DNA of 64,000 nt from Serratia grimesii NBRC 13537 (GCF_001590905.1 NZ_BCTT01000003.1:1-64000); one strand, 5' to 3'. Shown: positions 1-11,214, counted from the first letter of the stretch. Notes: generated by a model from the letters alone, not told the origin. Numbers and translations are program-made.

Positions 1-10
1 CCTTTTTATA

Positions 11-248
11 TATCCCCCAAAATCAAATCAAACCTGACAGCATCCATATCACCCCTTACCGGGAAGGATGAGAAGCTTCGACAAGGTTCGAGTCTCATGC
101 AATGAGACAACGCGCTTCAGCGCGGCCCACAGGGTAAGGAGTGCAACGACGAGTAATCCTTCCCCCACCACCATCCTTGTATGCCCCCCAGATTTAAATC
201 AAATTTGAATGCTCCATATAACTCCCAAACGGGAAGGATGCGAAACGT
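11..248. repeat. Structured intergenic repeat, two partial copies with 170-bp period
   Basis: Two related segments lie 170 bp apart: a C-run, an A/T-rich part, TCCATAT (43-49 and 213-219) and GGGAAGGATG (61-70 and 231-240). Between them the DNA is highly structured: GTCTCAT/ATGAGAC and CGCGC/GCGCG hairpins, with GGGAAGGAT (61-69) answered by the inverted ATCCTTCCC (156-164). That makes a palindromic unit of about 104 bp followed by a truncated second copy. It looks like a dispersed palindromic element of the REP/MITE kind. No convincing coding frame is present in the first 395 bases. Confidence 0.5.
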
Positions 249-395
249 CCAGTATTACACTGTAAATATTTCCCTTCAGCCTCTCAGATTTATCATTTAT
301 CAATTCCCTTAACCATTCAGCAGATCCTCAACTTGAACTCCGGCTAACAATTCGCTATACCACTGACTTCTTTAATGCAGTAAGGAAAGAAGTGC

Positions 396-968
396 ATGCG
401 TAACAATATCTGCGTTTTTTGTGGCGCCAGTGAAGGCGTTAACCCTGCTTATGCCGATAACGCACGGCAGTTGGGCCAAATACTTGCCGCTCAAGGCCGA
501 CGCTTAATCTATGGCGGCGGTAAGAAAGGATTAATGGGCATTGTGGCTGATGCCGTGCTGGCCGCCGGTGGCGAGGCCATTGGCATCATTCCTGAACGAT
601 TGGTAGAAGCAGAAACTGCACACCGTGGCCTGACTGAGCTGGAAGTCGTACCCGACATGCACACGCGTAAAGCCCGCATGGCAGCCCTGGCAGATGGTTT
701 TATCGCATTGCCCGGTGGCATAGGCACGCTGGAAGAGTTGTTCGAAATCTGGACCTGGGGACAGATCGGTTACCACAGCAAACCGGTCGGCCTGCTGGAT
801 GTAAACGGTTTTTATCGCCCGTTAAACGGTTTCTTGCAGCATGTGGCCGATCAAGGCTTTATGCGTCATGACTACCTCAACACCCTGCACATCAGTGACT
901 CTGCGCAGACCTTGCTGCAGCAGTTCGACGATTACCAACCAAAGACTTACGATCGCTGGGCGAAATAA
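396..968 (+). CDS. LOG-family Rossmann-fold protein (TIGR00730 type)
   Basis: A 190-residue cytosolic protein of the LOG / 'lysine decarboxylase-like' family. Characterised members are nucleoside-5'-monophosphate phosphoribohydrolases that cut the N-glycosidic bond of cytokinin nucleotides or AMP. The family signature is visible: GGGKKGLMG near residues 40-48, MHTRK at 88-92 and PGGIGTLEE at 106-114, which form the phosphate-binding and catalytic site. The ATG at 396 is preceded by an AAGGA ribosome site (382-386). It stands alone, about 100 bp before xthA. The family is clear; the natural substrate in this organism is not known. Confidence 0.85.
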   Translation: MRNNICVFCGASEGVNPAYADNARQLGQILAAQGRRLIYGGGKKGLMGIVADAVLAAGGEAIGIIPERLVEAETAHRGLTELEVVPDMHTRKARMAALADGFIALPGGIGTLEELFEIWTWGQIGYHSKPVGLLDVNGFYRPLNGFLQHVADQGFMRHDYLNTLHISDSAQTLLQQFDDYQPKTYDRWAK

Positions 969-1070
969 CACAGCACGCCGCTGGCGGCCATTGCCGCTGG
1001 CCTGCGTTACATTTCTGGCTAAACTCTGCTACTATCTCAACACATTTTTCTCGTAAAAACGGCATCGCTC

Positions 1071-1877
1071 ATGAAGTTTGTCTCTTTTAATATCAATGGA
1101 CTGCGTGCGCGTCCGCACCAACTGGCCGCCATCATCGAACAGCACCAGCCTGACGTGATTGGTCTGCAAGAAACAAAAGTTCACGATGACATGTTCCCTC
1201 TGGAAGAGGTCAGCCAGTATGGTTATCACGTGTTCTATCACGGCCAAAAAGGCCACTACGGTGTAGCGCTGTTGACTAAAGAAAAACCGCTCGCCGTACG
1301 TCGTGGTTTCCCGACCGACGAAGAGGACGCACAGCGCCGTATCATTATGGCCGATCTGGCGACGCCTCAAGGCACACTGACGGTGATCAATGGTTATTTC
1401 CCTCAGGGTGAAAGCCGCGACCATCCCATCAAGTTCCCCGCCAAAACACGCTTCTATCAGGACTTGCAGAACTACCTGGAACAGCAAATGTCGGTAGACT
1501 CCCCCGTCCTGGTGATGGGTGATGTGAATATCAGTCCAAGTGATTATGATATCGGCATCGGCGAAGAAAGCCGCAAGCGTTGGCTGCGGACCGGTAAGTG
1601 CTCGTTCTTGCCGGAAGAGCGTGAATGGATGGACCGCCTGCTGAACTGGGGTCTGGTAGATACCTACAGACATGCAAACCCAGAACGTAACGATGAATTT
1701 TCATGGTTCGACTACCGTTCACGCGGTTTCGATGAAAACCGAGGTCTGCGTATCGATCTGCTGTTGGCCAGCACGCCACTGGCTGCACGTTGCACCGCAA
1801 CCGGGATCGATTATCAGATCCGCGGAATGGAGAAACCCTCGGATCATGCCCCGGTCTGGGCGGAATTCTCGCTGTAA
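1071..1877 (+). CDS. xthA: Exodeoxyribonuclease III
   Basis: A 268-residue protein, the length of E. coli XthA and nearly collinear with it. It is the main AP endonuclease and 3'-5' exonuclease/3'-phosphatase of base-excision repair and needs a divalent metal. Endonuclease/exonuclease/phosphatase-fold residues are in place: N7, E34, the MGDVNIS block with D151 and N153, the RIDLLLA block, and SDHAP near the C terminus (catalytic His). No strong Shine-Dalgarno sequence precedes the ATG, but the start aligns with the E. coli protein. A hairpin follows 8 bp after the stop. Confidence 0.97.
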   Translation: MKFVSFNINGLRARPHQLAAIIEQHQPDVIGLQETKVHDDMFPLEEVSQYGYHVFYHGQKGHYGVALLTKEKPLAVRRGFPTDEEDAQRRIIMADLATPQGTLTVINGYFPQGESRDHPIKFPAKTRFYQDLQNYLEQQMSVDSPVLVMGDVNISPSDYDIGIGEESRKRWLRTGKCSFLPEEREWMDRLLNWGLVDTYRHANPERNDEFSWFDYRSRGFDENRGLRIDLLLASTPLAARCTATGIDYQIRGMEKPSDHAPVWAEFSL

Positions 1878-1884
1878 TTAACTC

Positions 1885-1906
1885 AACCCCGGCCATTGCC
1901 GGGGTT
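1885..1906 (+). terminator. GC-rich hairpin after xthA
   Basis: AACCCCGGC and GCCGGGGTT form a 9-bp perfect stem with a 4-base loop. Only a short T-run follows, so termination may be partial and nudG, 17 bp downstream, could be reached by read-through. Confidence 0.55.
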
Positions 1907-1922
1907 TCTCTATGTGGTACAG

Positions 1923-2324
1923 ATGAAAACAATCGATGTCGTCGCTGCCATCATTGAAAAGAATGGCAAAATTCTCTTGGCGCAACGCGATGCCAGTAGC
2001 GATCAAGCTGGTCTGTGGGAATTTCCCGGTGGGAAGGTCGAAGCGGGTGAAAGCCAGCCACAAGCACTGGCACGTGAACTGGATGAAGAATTGGGGATTA
2101 TCGCCAGCGTCGGCAACTACGTTGCCAGCAACCAGTGGCAGCAAAGCGAACGCACGATCCGTCTGCATGCCTGGCGTATTGAAGCGTATAGCGGTGAATT
2201 ACAAAATCGCTGTCATTCCAACTTTGTGTGGGTAACGCCGGAGCAGGCGTTTGACTATCCTCTGGCCCCGGCTGATGTACCGTTATTAGGCGCCTATATC
2301 ACTGCGCGGCAGACAGAAACTTAA
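1923..2324 (+). CDS. nudG: CTP/5-methyl-dCTP pyrophosphohydrolase (Nudix)
   Basis: A 133-residue Nudix hydrolase close to E. coli NudG, which hydrolyses pyrimidine (d)NTPs with preference for 5-methyl-dCTP, 5-hydroxy-dCTP and CTP, and is seen as a pool-sanitising enzyme. The Nudix box runs over residues 36-58, starting GGKVEAGES and ending RELDEELG. The start MKTIDVV at 1923 was chosen over an upstream in-frame ATG at 1896, because the nine extra residues are encoded by the terminator hairpin behind xthA and are absent from the E. coli protein. Confidence 0.93.
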   Translation: MKTIDVVAAIIEKNGKILLAQRDASSDQAGLWEFPGGKVEAGESQPQALARELDEELGIIASVGNYVASNQWQQSERTIRLHAWRIEAYSGELQNRCHSNFVWVTPEQAFDYPLAPADVPLLGAYITARQTET

Positions 2325-2341
2325 CCATAAGCGTTACGATG

Positions 2342-2635
2342 TCACTTCTTTAATCGCACCCAGACCAAGGGATTGGTCCCAATCACATTGGGATCACGTA
2401 CGCACTGCAGCGTTTCCCCTTCTACCTTGAGCACTGCACCTTCAGAATAGTTTTGATTCTGATAAATACAACAGCGGCTGCAAGGTTGTACCGCAGGCTG
2501 GGCGGCAGCACTTTTCGCCGTGCCCCAAATTTCCGGAGATACCGGCACAACGACATCCACGTCGCCACGATGGGCCGTTGCTGCAGCGGAAAATAGCAGT
2601 GTGCCAGTCGCCAGCATCAGTAACCTGTGATTCAT
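2342..2635 (-). CDS. ynjH: DUF1496 secreted protein YnjH
   Basis: A 97-residue protein with a cleavable signal peptide (about 1-21) and a DUF1496 domain: [16 protein letters not shown] around residues 52-67 and a further Cys at 78, giving four cysteines suited to disulphides in the periplasm. It matches E. coli YnjH in the motif and in the C-terminal TNPLVW block. Function is unknown. It is the last gene of the selD-mnmH-topB-ynjH run and starts in a 4-base ATGA overlap with the topB stop, so its translation is probably coupled to topB. Confidence 0.85.
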   Translation of the reverse strand: MNHRLLMLATGTLLFSAAATAHRGDVDVVVPVSPEIWGTAKSAAAQPAVQPCSRCCIYQNQNYSEGAVLKVEGETLQCVRDPNVIGTNPLVWVRLKK

Positions 2636-4557
2636 TCACTCTTCTCCCGCGCCTTACCGGCGCTTTTTTTACGTTTCTTCGCCCCGGAGGAAGGTGACGG
2701 CGGCAACCCGCGAAACGCCATACTCGCCCGGCTCTGCTTGGCCTGATAAATCAGCTCCTGCAAAGTACCTACCAGAGGTTGCATAAAGTCCTGATAGCGA
2801 CAGGATTTTTCACTGATTTGCGTCAGTGTAGCTTCCCAGTTAGCCGTCATATCAGGACGGGCAGCAATATCCGGCAACGAATGGATCAATGCACGACCCG
2901 TTTCACTAGAGTGAATATAACGTCCCTTTTTATACAAAAATGCCCGCTTGAACAGTAATTCAATGATCCCCGCGCGCGTGGCCTCGGTTCCTAAACCATC
3001 GGTCGCTCGCAGGATTTTCTTTAGCGCTTTATCCTGAACGAAACGCGCAATACCTGTCATGGCGGAAAGCAGACTGGCGTCGGTGAACGGCCTTGGGGGT
3101 TGGGTCTGACGCTCAACCACCTCACCGCGCTCACACAACAGTTCGTCATCTTTTGCCACCACCGGCAACGGTGCGCCTTCGTTTTCTTCATCACGCTCTT
3201 TACTGCCCAATAACGTCCGCCACCCTGCCTCTGCCAAAAAACGTGCCTTGGCAATAAACTTGCCACCAGCAATATCCAGCTCAATCACACACTTGCGGAA
3301 CATAGCGTCCGGGCAAAATTGCATCAAATATTGACGCGCAACTAACCCGTAAACATTCAATTCGTCCTGACTGAGGTTCACCTTACTGGCACGGGCGGTA
3401 GGAATAATGGCGTGGTGAGCATCCACCTTCTTGTCGTCCCAACAACGATTACGACGATCGCTATCGATCACCGGCTGTGGGTAAAGATCTGGTTGATGAA
3501 CACTGATGGCGTTTAAGACCGAATGACGTCCGGCGAAATGTTCTTCCGGGAGGTACCGACAATCGGAACGTGGGTAGGTGATCAACTTATGGGTTTCATA
3601 CAACCGCTGACATACATCCAGCACCTGTTGCGCGCTCAGGTTAAAGCGTTTAGACGCTTCAATCTGTAAGGTCGACAGAGAAAACGGCAACGGTGCAGTA
3701 TCTGATTCCCGTTTATCATTATAAGATGTCACCAGCGCCGGCTGGCCTTCGATACGCTTGAGCACATGCTCTGCCAATGGCCGATGCAGCAAGCGCCCCT
3801 CTTCGTCCTGATAAGGCTCACAGGACTCGCTGGGTTGCCAGAGAGCGACAAAACGCTCCTCTTTTGGCGTCACAATGTGTGCTTTCACTTCGAAGAAGTC
3901 TTTCGACACAAAGTTTTCAATCTCTTCATCACGCCGAACCACTAGCCCCAATACCGGCGTTTGCACCCGTCCAACAGACAGCACGCCATCATAACCAGCA
4001 TTGCGCCCCAAAATAGTGTAGGCGCGGGTCATATTGATGCCATACAACCAATCAGCACGTGAACGAGCCAATGCGGAAACGCACAGTGGGATAAAGTCGC
4101 GGTTATCACGTAACCGTTCAATAGCGCGTTCTACCGCTTGCGGGTTGAGATCGTTAATCAGGCAACGGCGAACACTTTGACGTTTTTCCGGCGTCAGTGC
4201 CAAATAGTCCAGCACTTCGTCCACCAGCAACTGGCCCTCGCGATCGGGGTCACCAGCATGCACGACTTCGTCGGCGTCCTGTAACAGCTTTTTAATGGCA
4301 TTAAGCTGTTTGCTCACCGAAGGTCGTGGCTGCAATTGCCACTTCTCAGGAATAATTGGCAGGTCAGCCAGCGACCAACGCGCATAACGGCTGTCATAGG
4401 CATCGGGTTGCGCTTGCTCTAATAAATGACCCACACACCAGGTGACCACATCATTGTTACCACAAGTGATAAACCCGTCGCCGCGGCGATGCGGTTTGGG
4501 AAGTACGTCGGCAATGGCGCGCGCCAAACTCGGTTTTTCGGCAATAAACAGTCGCAT
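2632..4557 (-). CDS. topB: DNA topoisomerase III
   Basis: A 641-residue type IA topoisomerase that relaxes and decatenates DNA by single-strand passage, working with RecQ-type helicases and in late replication. The toprim domain shows EKPSLA at 7-12 and the acidic DPDRE triad at 103-107; the active-site tyrosine is Y328 in LITYPRSD. The C-terminal tail is short, lysine-rich and lacks zinc fingers, as in E. coli TopB (653 aa). Its ATG shares a base with the stop of mnmH (TAATG), and its stop overlaps ynjH. Confidence 0.97.
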   Translation of the reverse strand: MRLFIAEKPSLARAIADVLPKPHRRGDGFITCGNNDVVTWCVGHLLEQAQPDAYDSRYARWSLADLPIIPEKWQLQPRPSVSKQLNAIKKLLQDADEVVHAGDPDREGQLLVDEVLDYLALTPEKRQSVRRCLINDLNPQAVERAIERLRDNRDFIPLCVSALARSRADWLYGINMTRAYTILGRNAGYDGVLSVGRVQTPVLGLVVRRDEEIENFVSKDFFEVKAHIVTPKEERFVALWQPSESCEPYQDEEGRLLHRPLAEHVLKRIEGQPALVTSYNDKRESDTAPLPFSLSTLQIEASKRFNLSAQQVLDVCQRLYETHKLITYPRSDCRYLPEEHFAGRHSVLNAISVHQPDLYPQPVIDSDRRNRCWDDKKVDAHHAIIPTARASKVNLSQDELNVYGLVARQYLMQFCPDAMFRKCVIELDIAGGKFIAKARFLAEAGWRTLLGSKERDEENEGAPLPVVAKDDELLCERGEVVERQTQPPRPFTDASLLSAMTGIARFVQDKALKKILRATDGLGTEATRAGIIELLFKRAFLYKKGRYIHSSETGRALIHSLPDIAARPDMTANWEATLTQISEKSCRYQDFMQPLVGTLQELIYQAKQSRASMAFRGLPPSPSSGAKKRKKSAGKAREKSE

Positions 4558-5675
4558 TATTCACCGTTATTCTGGCTGTACGTCATCAGGAAATCTCTTA
4601 CTTCAGCATAATTCCCGCGGAAGACAATTCGCTGGGATTTCTTTTCCAATTGATAGTGATACATCGGATCGTAGTAATGCTGCAACAACAACACCAGCCA
4701 CTCCTGATGTCCATCACTATTACCGCTGGCATATTGGCTCTGTAATGCCCATTCCAGGCGCTGCGTCAGCTGTTGGAAACGTTCCATCCCCAAGCGACGG
4801 CGAATGGCAAACAGGCCGTGATGCAGATACTCACCGTATTTATGCCAACCCAGCTCTGCCCCATAAACCTGTTCAAATTCGAGCCGCATGCGGTCAATGT
4901 ATTCGTGCTGCAACCGTGCCAATCGCACCTCAAAGGGGTCGTCTATCACCGCCACAGGTGCTTGCTGCATACGGTTGAAGATGGGTAATGGCAGATTATT
5001 GCTGCCGATAATACGCCCTTCATCCTCCAGTACCCAGCGGCGGCAGCCACCATGCTGTTTTTTCAGCAATAACACAGCCAGACGATTCTCAAAATCAATC
5101 TGAGTGCTTTGATCCACGAGCGTTCGGCCAAAAGATGAACCGCGATGGTGTGCGGCACCTTCCAGATCGACCCCATCGGCCAGTTCATTGATTAACAGCG
5201 TTTTACCGCTCCCGGTATTGCCACCGATCAACACCATTGGCAATTCGGCGCTCTGCTCCAGCGTAGTGAGCAAGAAATTGCGCAGCGCCTTATAGCCGCC
5301 TGTAATACGTGGGTAGGCAACGCCAGCTTCACGCAGCCACTGCTGTACCAATTGTGAACGCAGACCACCACGGAAACAGTAAATATACCCTTCTGGCCAT
5401 TGAGCGCATTGCGCCAGCCATGCCGCTGTTCGTTCTTCACGTAGTCTGCCCGTAACCAGGCTGTGACCCAATGCAATTGCAGCCTGCTGCCCCTGCTGCT
5501 TGTAACAGGTGCCGACCGCTTGCCGTTCTTCATCATTCATTAACGGCAAATTCATTGCATTGGCGAACGCGCCCTGCTGAAACTCAACAGGGGCACGCAC
5601 ATCTATCAGCGGAATATCTTGCAAAAAAATACGGCGATAGTCTTGGGTATCCACCCGCTCTAGCGTTACGGACAC
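4557..5675 (-). CDS. mnmH: tRNA 2-selenouridine synthase
   Basis: A 372-residue enzyme (also SelU/YbbB) that replaces sulphur by selenium at the wobble uridine (mnm5s2U to mnm5se2U) in tRNA-Lys, -Glu and -Gln, using selenophosphate. The N-terminal rhodanese domain carries catalytic C100 in YCFRGG; a P-loop, GGNTGSGKT, is at 151-159. The start is GTG, overlapping the selD TAG stop by one base (TAGTG). In E. coli mnmH is far from selD; here the selenophosphate producer and consumer are adjacent and probably translationally coupled. Confidence 0.95.
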   Translation of the reverse strand: MSVTLERVDTQDYRRIFLQDIPLIDVRAPVEFQQGAFANAMNLPLMNDEERQAVGTCYKQQGQQAAIALGHSLVTGRLREERTAAWLAQCAQWPEGYIYCFRGGLRSQLVQQWLREAGVAYPRITGGYKALRNFLLTTLEQSAELPMVLIGGNTGSGKTLLINELADGVDLEGAAHHRGSSFGRTLVDQSTQIDFENRLAVLLLKKQHGGCRRWVLEDEGRIIGSNNLPLPIFNRMQQAPVAVIDDPFEVRLARLQHEYIDRMRLEFEQVYGAELGWHKYGEYLHHGLFAIRRRLGMERFQQLTQRLEWALQSQYASGNSDGHQEWLVLLLQHYYDPMYHYQLEKKSQRIVFRGNYAEVRDFLMTYSQNNGE

Positions 5676-6718
5676 TACACAACCTCTATCAATGGCTTAG
5701 CCGGCACTGGCGCATGGAGTTCACCAATAGCCTGGAGTTGAATACCATGACGTTCGGCAATGGCCAACACCTGCGGTTCCGCCGCCGGTAACACAGCCAA
5801 TAACAAGCCACCAGAAGTTTGCGGATCGCACAGCAGTTGACGCTGTAAATCGGTCATTTCACCGACCAAATTGCCATAACTGTCAAAGTTACGCCCCGTG
5901 CCACCCGGCACGCACCCTTCGGCGATATAACGTTCGATGTCCGGCAGCTTCGGCACCTGATCAAACCATACCGTTGCCTGTAGGCCTGAGCCCTGGCAAA
6001 CCTCACTCAGATGTCCCAGCAGACCGAAGCCCGTGACATCGGTCATCGCCGTCACACCCTCGACGTCGGCAAAATCCGCGCCAGGTTTGTTTAGTTGGCA
6101 CATGACTTCGGTTGCCAGTCCTTCATGTTCAGGACGTAGTTTGCTCTTCTTCTCGGCAGTGGTCAGAACACCAATACCCAACGGCTTGGTCAGGTACAGT
6201 TTGGCTCCAGCCTGAGCGGCACTGTTTTTCTTCACCCGTTCAGTATTAACAATACCGGTGACCGCCAGACCAAAAATAGGCTCAGGCGCATCAATAGAAT
6301 GGCCGCCAGCCAGAGCAATACCCGCCTGTTGGCAAGCATAGCGCCCACCGTCGATCACCTGTTGTGCCACTTCCGGCGGCAGCGTGGCAATCGGCCAGCC
6401 AAGAATAGCAATCGCCATGATCGGCTTTCCACCCATGGCATAGACATCGCTGATCGCATTCGTCGCGGCAATACGGCCAAAATCAAACGGGTTATCGACG
6501 ATTGGCATAAAAAAGTCGGTGGTGCTGATAATGCCAACACCGTTACCAATGTCATACACCGCCGCATCGTCACGAGTTTCATTGCCAACCAACAAACTCG
6601 GATCGACAAATTTCTCCCGCTCACTGTGCAGAATAGTTTCGAGAACTTTCGGTGAGATTTTACAACCACAGCCAGCGCCATGGCTGTACTGGGTTAAACG
6701 GATCGCTGGCGATGACAT
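5675..6718 (-). CDS. selD: Selenide, water dikinase (selenophosphate synthase)
   Basis: A 347-residue enzyme making selenophosphate from selenide and ATP, the selenium donor for selenocysteine and for MnmH. The mobile N-terminal loop GAGCGCK has catalytic C17 (a normal TGC codon, not selenocysteine) and K20. The length matches E. coli when translation starts at the ATG at 6718, which has GGGAG about 9 bp upstream. A longer frame to 6748 is rejected because the added residues span the ribosome site. First gene of a four-gene overlapping operon. Confidence 0.97.
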   Translation of the reverse strand: MSSPAIRLTQYSHGAGCGCKISPKVLETILHSEREKFVDPSLLVGNETRDDAAVYDIGNGVGIISTTDFFMPIVDNPFDFGRIAATNAISDVYAMGGKPIMAIAILGWPIATLPPEVAQQVIDGGRYACQQAGIALAGGHSIDAPEPIFGLAVTGIVNTERVKKNSAAQAGAKLYLTKPLGIGVLTTAEKKSKLRPEHEGLATEVMCQLNKPGADFADVEGVTAMTDVTGFGLLGHLSEVCQGSGLQATVWFDQVPKLPDIERYIAEGCVPGGTGRNFDSYGNLVGEMTDLQRQLLCDPQTSGGLLLAVLPAAEPQVLAIAERHGIQLQAIGELHAPVPAKPLIEVV

Positions 6719-6874
6719 ATACCACTCCCTTCGGTTAACGGCATTCAAGATATCATAGGGTAGCGCTTGCCGACGGGATTGGTAAGAGCAGGTTGTCGAT
6801 AACCGAACAGCCTGCTCAGAAACAACACAGAATGGCGGGATTTAGTGCATTTTTTCCGCAACCCGCGCAGGGGA

Positions 6875-7426
6875 TCAGAAATAGCTGACGAATGGAGTGC
6901 TGTCTGGAGCGATCACTTTGGTAGACGCTTTTAGCTGAGGTGTGCCCAAATACAGGAATCCAACAATTTCATCCTGTTCGCGGCAACCAAAAGCGTCACG
7001 AACCAAAGGATGTTCGGTCCAGGCACCCGTGCGCCAGATACCGTTAAACCCCTGAGCCAATGCGGCCATCTGCATTGCCTGTACCGCACAACCGGCGGAT
7101 ACAACCTGCTCCCAACGCGGTACCTTGGTTTCTTCGGTGCAATGCGCCACCACAGTGATAATCAATGGAGCACGAAATGGTGCCTTTGTCGCTTTTTCTA
7201 TCGCGGCATCATCCATTTCGTCTTGTTTTGCAGCAGCTTGTAACAATTGGCTAAAACGCTCCAGCCCCTGATCTTCGATCATCACGAAACGCCATGGTTG
7301 CAAAGCACCGTGGTCTGGCGCCCGCAGACCTGCGTTAATGATATTCTGACGAACCTCACCTGTAGGCGCAGGGGCCGCGAGGCGTGACGCAGAACGGCGA
7401 TTCAGTAAAAGATCCAGTGCATCCAT
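6875..7426 (-). CDS. ydjA: Nitroreductase-family protein YdjA
   Basis: A 183-residue flavin-dependent nitroreductase of the small YdjA type, an FMN homodimer with weak known activity on nitro-compounds and no firm physiological substrate. The N-terminal [12 protein letters not shown] segment and the [12 protein letters not shown] block are FMN-binding features of the family; GFNGIWRTG follows at about residue 125. The ATG has an AGGAG site 7 bp upstream. Neighbours selD and sppA match the E. coli order. Confidence 0.92.
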   Translation of the reverse strand: MDALDLLLNRRSASRLAAPAPTGEVRQNIINAGLRAPDHGALQPWRFVMIEDQGLERFSQLLQAAAKQDEMDDAAIEKATKAPFRAPLIITVVAHCTEETKVPRWEQVVSAGCAVQAMQMAALAQGFNGIWRTGAWTEHPLVRDAFGCREQDEIVGFLYLGTPQLKASTKVIAPDSTPFVSYF

Positions 7427-7586
7427 CGTAAACTCCTGATAACAATTTTCATTACGATCACGTTAACATAGCTAAACGGCGAGTGACAGTCTCGGCATTA
7501 CCCTCTGTGACCCACGATTTAAAGCTGACATTTCCTCGCCCGCTCATTAGGATAGCGGAACATTCTCGACTCTTGTTGGAGAGCAC

Positions 7587-9443
7587 ATGCGCACATTGTG
7601 GCAAATCATTGCCGGCGTTTTTAGGTGGACATGGCGTCTGCTGAACTTTATCAGGGAACTTATCCTCAATCTGTTCCTGGTGTTACTGATCTTGGTTGGG
7701 GTGGGTATTTATCTGTCGTTCCAGAGCTCAACCACCCCAGCCGTCCCTACTCGCGGGGCATTACTGGTGGATCTGAGCGGCGTGGTCGTTGACCAGCCTT
7801 CAATGAACAACAAAGTGCGCCAATGGGGCCGCGAACTGCTGGGCGCTTCAAGCAATCGTCTGCAGGAAAACTCCCTGTTTGACGTCGTTGACAGTATCCG
7901 TAAGGCAAAAGACGATAAAAACATTACCGGCATGGTATTGCAGTTAAATGACTTTGCCGGAGCCGATCAGCCTTCGCTGCAGTATATCGGCAAAGCGCTG
8001 CGTGAATTCCGTGACAGCGGTAAACCGATCTTTGCCATCGGTGACAGCTATAACCAGACACAATATTATCTGGCCAGCTACGCCAACAAAGTTTACCTGT
8101 CACCGCAAGGTGCGGTCGATCTGCACGGGTTTGCTACCAACAACCTTTACTACAAGTCGTTGCTGGAAAAACTCAAGGTCACGACCAACATCTTCCGCGT
8201 TGGGACCTATAAGTCCGCCGTTGAACCGTTGATCCGTGATGATATGTCACCGGCAGCTCGAGAAGCTGACAGTCGCTGGATTGGGGGTCTATGGCAGAAC
8301 TATCTGGAGACAGTAGCAGCTAACCGTCAGATCACGGCGCAACAGCTGTTCCCTGGGGCCGCAGGCGTGCTGAGCGGTATGCAGGCTGCCGGTGGTGATA
8401 CGGCCAAGTATGCACTGGACAACAAGCTGGTCGATGAACTGGCGTCACGAACCGTCATCGAGAATCAACTGATCAAGACCTTCGGTTGGGACAAACAGGC
8501 GAATGATTTCAACGCCACCAGCATCTATGACTATCAGCCGAAACCTACACCAGATCAAGGCGGAAAAATCGCTGTGATCTTTGCCAATGGCGCAATCATG
8601 GATGGTCCGCAAACGCCGGGCGCCGTGGGTGGTGATACCACTGCATCAGAATTGCGTCAGGCACGACTGGACCCAGCTATCAAAGCCGTTATTTTCCGCG
8701 TTAATAGCCCAGGCGGCAGTGTCAGTGCGTCTGAAGTTATTCGCTCCGAATTGGCTGCTGTGCGTGCCGCTGGTAAGCCTGTAGTGGTCTCAATGGGCGG
8801 TATGGCTGCCTCAGGCGGTTATTGGGTCTCTACACCGGCGGACTACATCATCGCCAGCCCGAGTACCCTTACCGGCTCTATCGGCATCTTTGGGGTGATC
8901 AACACCTACGAGCAGACGCTGGACAGCATTGGCGTTCATACTGACGGCGTAGCAACCTCACCGTTGGCAGATTTGGCCGTCACCAAGGCGCTGCCACCAG
9001 AGTTCTCGCAGATGATGCAACTGAACATCGAAAAAGGTTATCAAAACTTTATCGATCTGGTCGCCAAATCCCGCAAAATGACACCGCAGCAGGTTGATCA
9101 GATTGCTCAGGGTCACGTGTGGCTGGGCAGCGATGCCAAGACCAATGGTCTGGTCGATCAACTGGGTGACTTCGACGACGCGGTGAAGAAAGCCGCCGAG
9201 CTGGCACAATTGAAACAGTGGCAGCTTAACTGGTTTGTTGATACCCCAAGCCTGACCGATATGGTCCTCAGTCAGTTTGGTGTATCTATTCACGCTATGC
9301 TGCCGGCGGCTATCCAGTCAATGCTACCTGCCCCGTTGGCGTCAGTAGCCATGGCGGTCAAAGAGCAACCAGGTTTATTCAATAATCTCAACGATCCACA
9401 AAACCGCTATGCCATCTGTTTGACCTGCGGAGAAGTCCGCTAA
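7587..9443 (+). CDS. sppA: Signal peptide peptidase A (protease IV)
   Basis: A 618-residue inner-membrane serine protease that degrades cleaved signal peptides. One N-terminal membrane segment spans about residues 25-45; the rest is periplasmic tandem S49 peptidase domains. The catalytic Lys/Ser dyad is K209 (VGTYKSA) and S409 (GMAASGGYW), exactly the E. coli numbering. The ATG has TTGGAGAG upstream. A strong terminator follows. Confidence 0.97.
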   Translation: MRTLWQIIAGVFRWTWRLLNFIRELILNLFLVLLILVGVGIYLSFQSSTTPAVPTRGALLVDLSGVVVDQPSMNNKVRQWGRELLGASSNRLQENSLFDVVDSIRKAKDDKNITGMVLQLNDFAGADQPSLQYIGKALREFRDSGKPIFAIGDSYNQTQYYLASYANKVYLSPQGAVDLHGFATNNLYYKSLLEKLKVTTNIFRVGTYKSAVEPLIRDDMSPAAREADSRWIGGLWQNYLETVAANRQITAQQLFPGAAGVLSGMQAAGGDTAKYALDNKLVDELASRTVIENQLIKTFGWDKQANDFNATSIYDYQPKPTPDQGGKIAVIFANGAIMDGPQTPGAVGGDTTASELRQARLDPAIKAVIFRVNSPGGSVSASEVIRSELAAVRAAGKPVVVSMGGMAASGGYWVSTPADYIIASPSTLTGSIGIFGVINTYEQTLDSIGVHTDGVATSPLADLAVTKALPPEFSQMMQLNIEKGYQNFIDLVAKSRKMTPQQVDQIAQGHVWLGSDAKTNGLVDQLGDFDDAVKKAAELAQLKQWQLNWFVDTPSLTDMVLSQFGVSIHAMLPAAIQSMLPAPLASVAMAVKEQPGLFNNLNDPQNRYAICLTCGEVR

Positions 9444-9456
9444 CAAATTAATCCTC

Positions 9457-9482
9457 AGCCCGGCACCCGCCGGGCTTTTTTT
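9457..9482 (+). terminator. Terminator of sppA
   Basis: AGCCCGGC/GCCGGGCT 8-bp stem, 4-base loop, then a run of seven T. Confidence 0.85.
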
Positions 9483-9536
9483 CTGCGCTTATCCCCCTAT
9501 AATTCAGCCCATCTAATTTCTGTTAAAACAATTACT

Positions 9537-10553
9537 ATGCAAAAGAAATCGATTTACGTCGCCTACACCGGTGGCACCATCGGCATGCAGCGTTCTGAGC
9601 ACGGCTACATCCCGGTTTCCGGCCATCTGCAACGTCAACTGGCCTTAATGCCAGAGTTCCACCGACCGGAAATGCCAGACTTCACCATTCATGAATACGC
9701 GCCGCTGATAGACTCCTCAGACATGACGCCAGAAGACTGGCAACATATTGCCGATGACATCAAACTGAATTACGACCGTTATGATGGCTTTGTGATCCTG
9801 CACGGTACCGACACCATGGCCTTCACCGCATCTGCGCTGTCGTTCATGCTGGAAAACCTGGCCAAGCCGGTGATTGTGACCGGCTCCCAAATCCCATTGG
9901 CGGAACTCCGTTCCGATGGCCAGACCAACCTATTGAATGCGCTTTATCTGGCTGCTAACCATCCAGTGAATGAAGTCAGCCTGTTCTTCAACAACAAATT
10001 GTTCCGAGGCAACCGCACCACTAAGGCGCATGCTGACGGTTTCGACGCCTTTGCTTCACCCAACCTGCCGCCACTGTTGGAAGCCGGTATTCATATCCGT
10101 CGCCAAAACGGCATCGATAGTCCGGCCTGCAACGGCGAACTCAAGGTTCATGACATCACGCCACAGCCGATCGGCGTAGTGACAATTTACCCAGGGATTT
10201 CCGGCGCTGTAGTGCGCAACTTCCTGCTGCAACCAGTGAAAGCATTGATACTTCGCTCTTACGGCGTGGGTAACGCACCACAAAAAGCAGAGTTGGTCGA
10301 TGAATTGCGTGATGCTTCTGAACGCGGCATTGTGGTGGTAAACCTGACACAGTGCATCTCCGGAAGGGTAAACATGGAAGGTTATGCCACCGGTAATGCC
10401 TTGGCCCATGCCGGCGTCATCAGCGGATTCGACATGACCGTTGAGGCCGCCTTGACCAAGCTGCATTATCTTCTGAGCCAACCGCTAACACCGGAACAAA
10501 TCCGCAGCCAAATGCAGCAGGATCTGCGTGGTGAGCTGAGCATTAGCGGTTAA
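9537..10553 (+). CDS. ansA: L-asparaginase I (cytoplasmic)
   Basis: A 338-residue cytoplasmic type I asparaginase hydrolysing L-asparagine to aspartate and ammonia. Both catalytic triad halves are visible: T14 in YTGGTIGM and T91-D92 in LHGTDTMAF. No signal peptide, which separates it from periplasmic AnsB. It lies 23 bp before pncA and the two probably form one transcript, as in E. coli. Confidence 0.96.
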   Translation: MQKKSIYVAYTGGTIGMQRSEHGYIPVSGHLQRQLALMPEFHRPEMPDFTIHEYAPLIDSSDMTPEDWQHIADDIKLNYDRYDGFVILHGTDTMAFTASALSFMLENLAKPVIVTGSQIPLAELRSDGQTNLLNALYLAANHPVNEVSLFFNNKLFRGNRTTKAHADGFDAFASPNLPPLLEAGIHIRRQNGIDSPACNGELKVHDITPQPIGVVTIYPGISGAVVRNFLLQPVKALILRSYGVGNAPQKAELVDELRDASERGIVVVNLTQCISGRVNMEGYATGNALAHAGVISGFDMTVEAALTKLHYLLSQPLTPEQIRSQMQQDLRGELSISG

Positions 10554-10576
10554 CGATTCCACACCACGGAGTAGAA

Positions 10577-11209
10577 ATGAAAACAGCCTTGTTGCTTATC
10601 GATTTGCAAAACGACTTTTGTCCCGGTGGCGCGCTGGCGGTGGCGGAAGGCGATGCCGTGATCGCCGTAGCCAATAAGGCCATAGCGGCCTGTAGCGCTC
10701 GCGGTGAGCCGGTGGTCGCTAGCCAGGATTGGCACCCCGCCAATCACCGCAGCTTTGCCGTCAATGCCAATGCACAGGTTGGAACCCTGGGTGAACTCGA
10801 AGGTTTACCTCAGGTCTGGTGGCCAGTGCACTGCGTGCAGGAAAGTCAGGGTGCCGAGTTTCATCCACAACTAGAGCAACAACGTATTAATGCCGTGTTC
10901 CGTAAAGGCCAAAATACAGGCATCGATAGCTACAGCGCTTTTTTCGATAACGGGCACCGTTCACACACTGAACTGAACGCGTGGCTGAAAGCGCAGAACG
11001 TCACTCACCTTGCCATCATGGGACTAGCGACTGACTACTGTGTGAAATTTAGCGTGCTGGATGCACTGGCGCTGGGGTATCAGACGTCGGTGATTATCGA
11101 TGGTTGCCGCGGTGTTAATTTACAGCCAGACGACAGCCAGAAAGCCTTTCAGGCCATGCAAGAGGCCGGAGCGCAACTTGTGACATTGTCACAGATTCTC
11201 TCGCAATGA
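10577..11209 (+). CDS. pncA: Nicotinamidase
   Basis: A 210-residue enzyme deamidating nicotinamide to nicotinate in NAD salvage; in the family it also activates pyrazinamide. Catalytic residues are D9 (IDLQNDF), K110 (FRKGQ) and C155 (GLATDYCVKF); D51, H53 (QDWHP) and H85 fit the metal site. The ATG follows CGGAGTAGAA. A 9-bp hairpin (11215-11235, ACGGGCGTG/CACGCCCGT) follows the stop and probably ends the ansA-pncA transcript. Confidence 0.96.
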   Translation: MKTALLLIDLQNDFCPGGALAVAEGDAVIAVANKAIAACSARGEPVVASQDWHPANHRSFAVNANAQVGTLGELEGLPQVWWPVHCVQESQGAEFHPQLEQQRINAVFRKGQNTGIDSYSAFFDNGHRSHTELNAWLKAQNVTHLAIMGLATDYCVKFSVLDALALGYQTSVIIDGCRGVNLQPDDSQKAFQAMQEAGAQLVTLSQILSQ

Positions 11210-11214
11210 TGCAA

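Noticed and set aside
1032-1673. Long minus-strand frame over xthA (213 codons)
   Set aside because: Antisense shadow of xthA; no ribosome site or recognisable domain.
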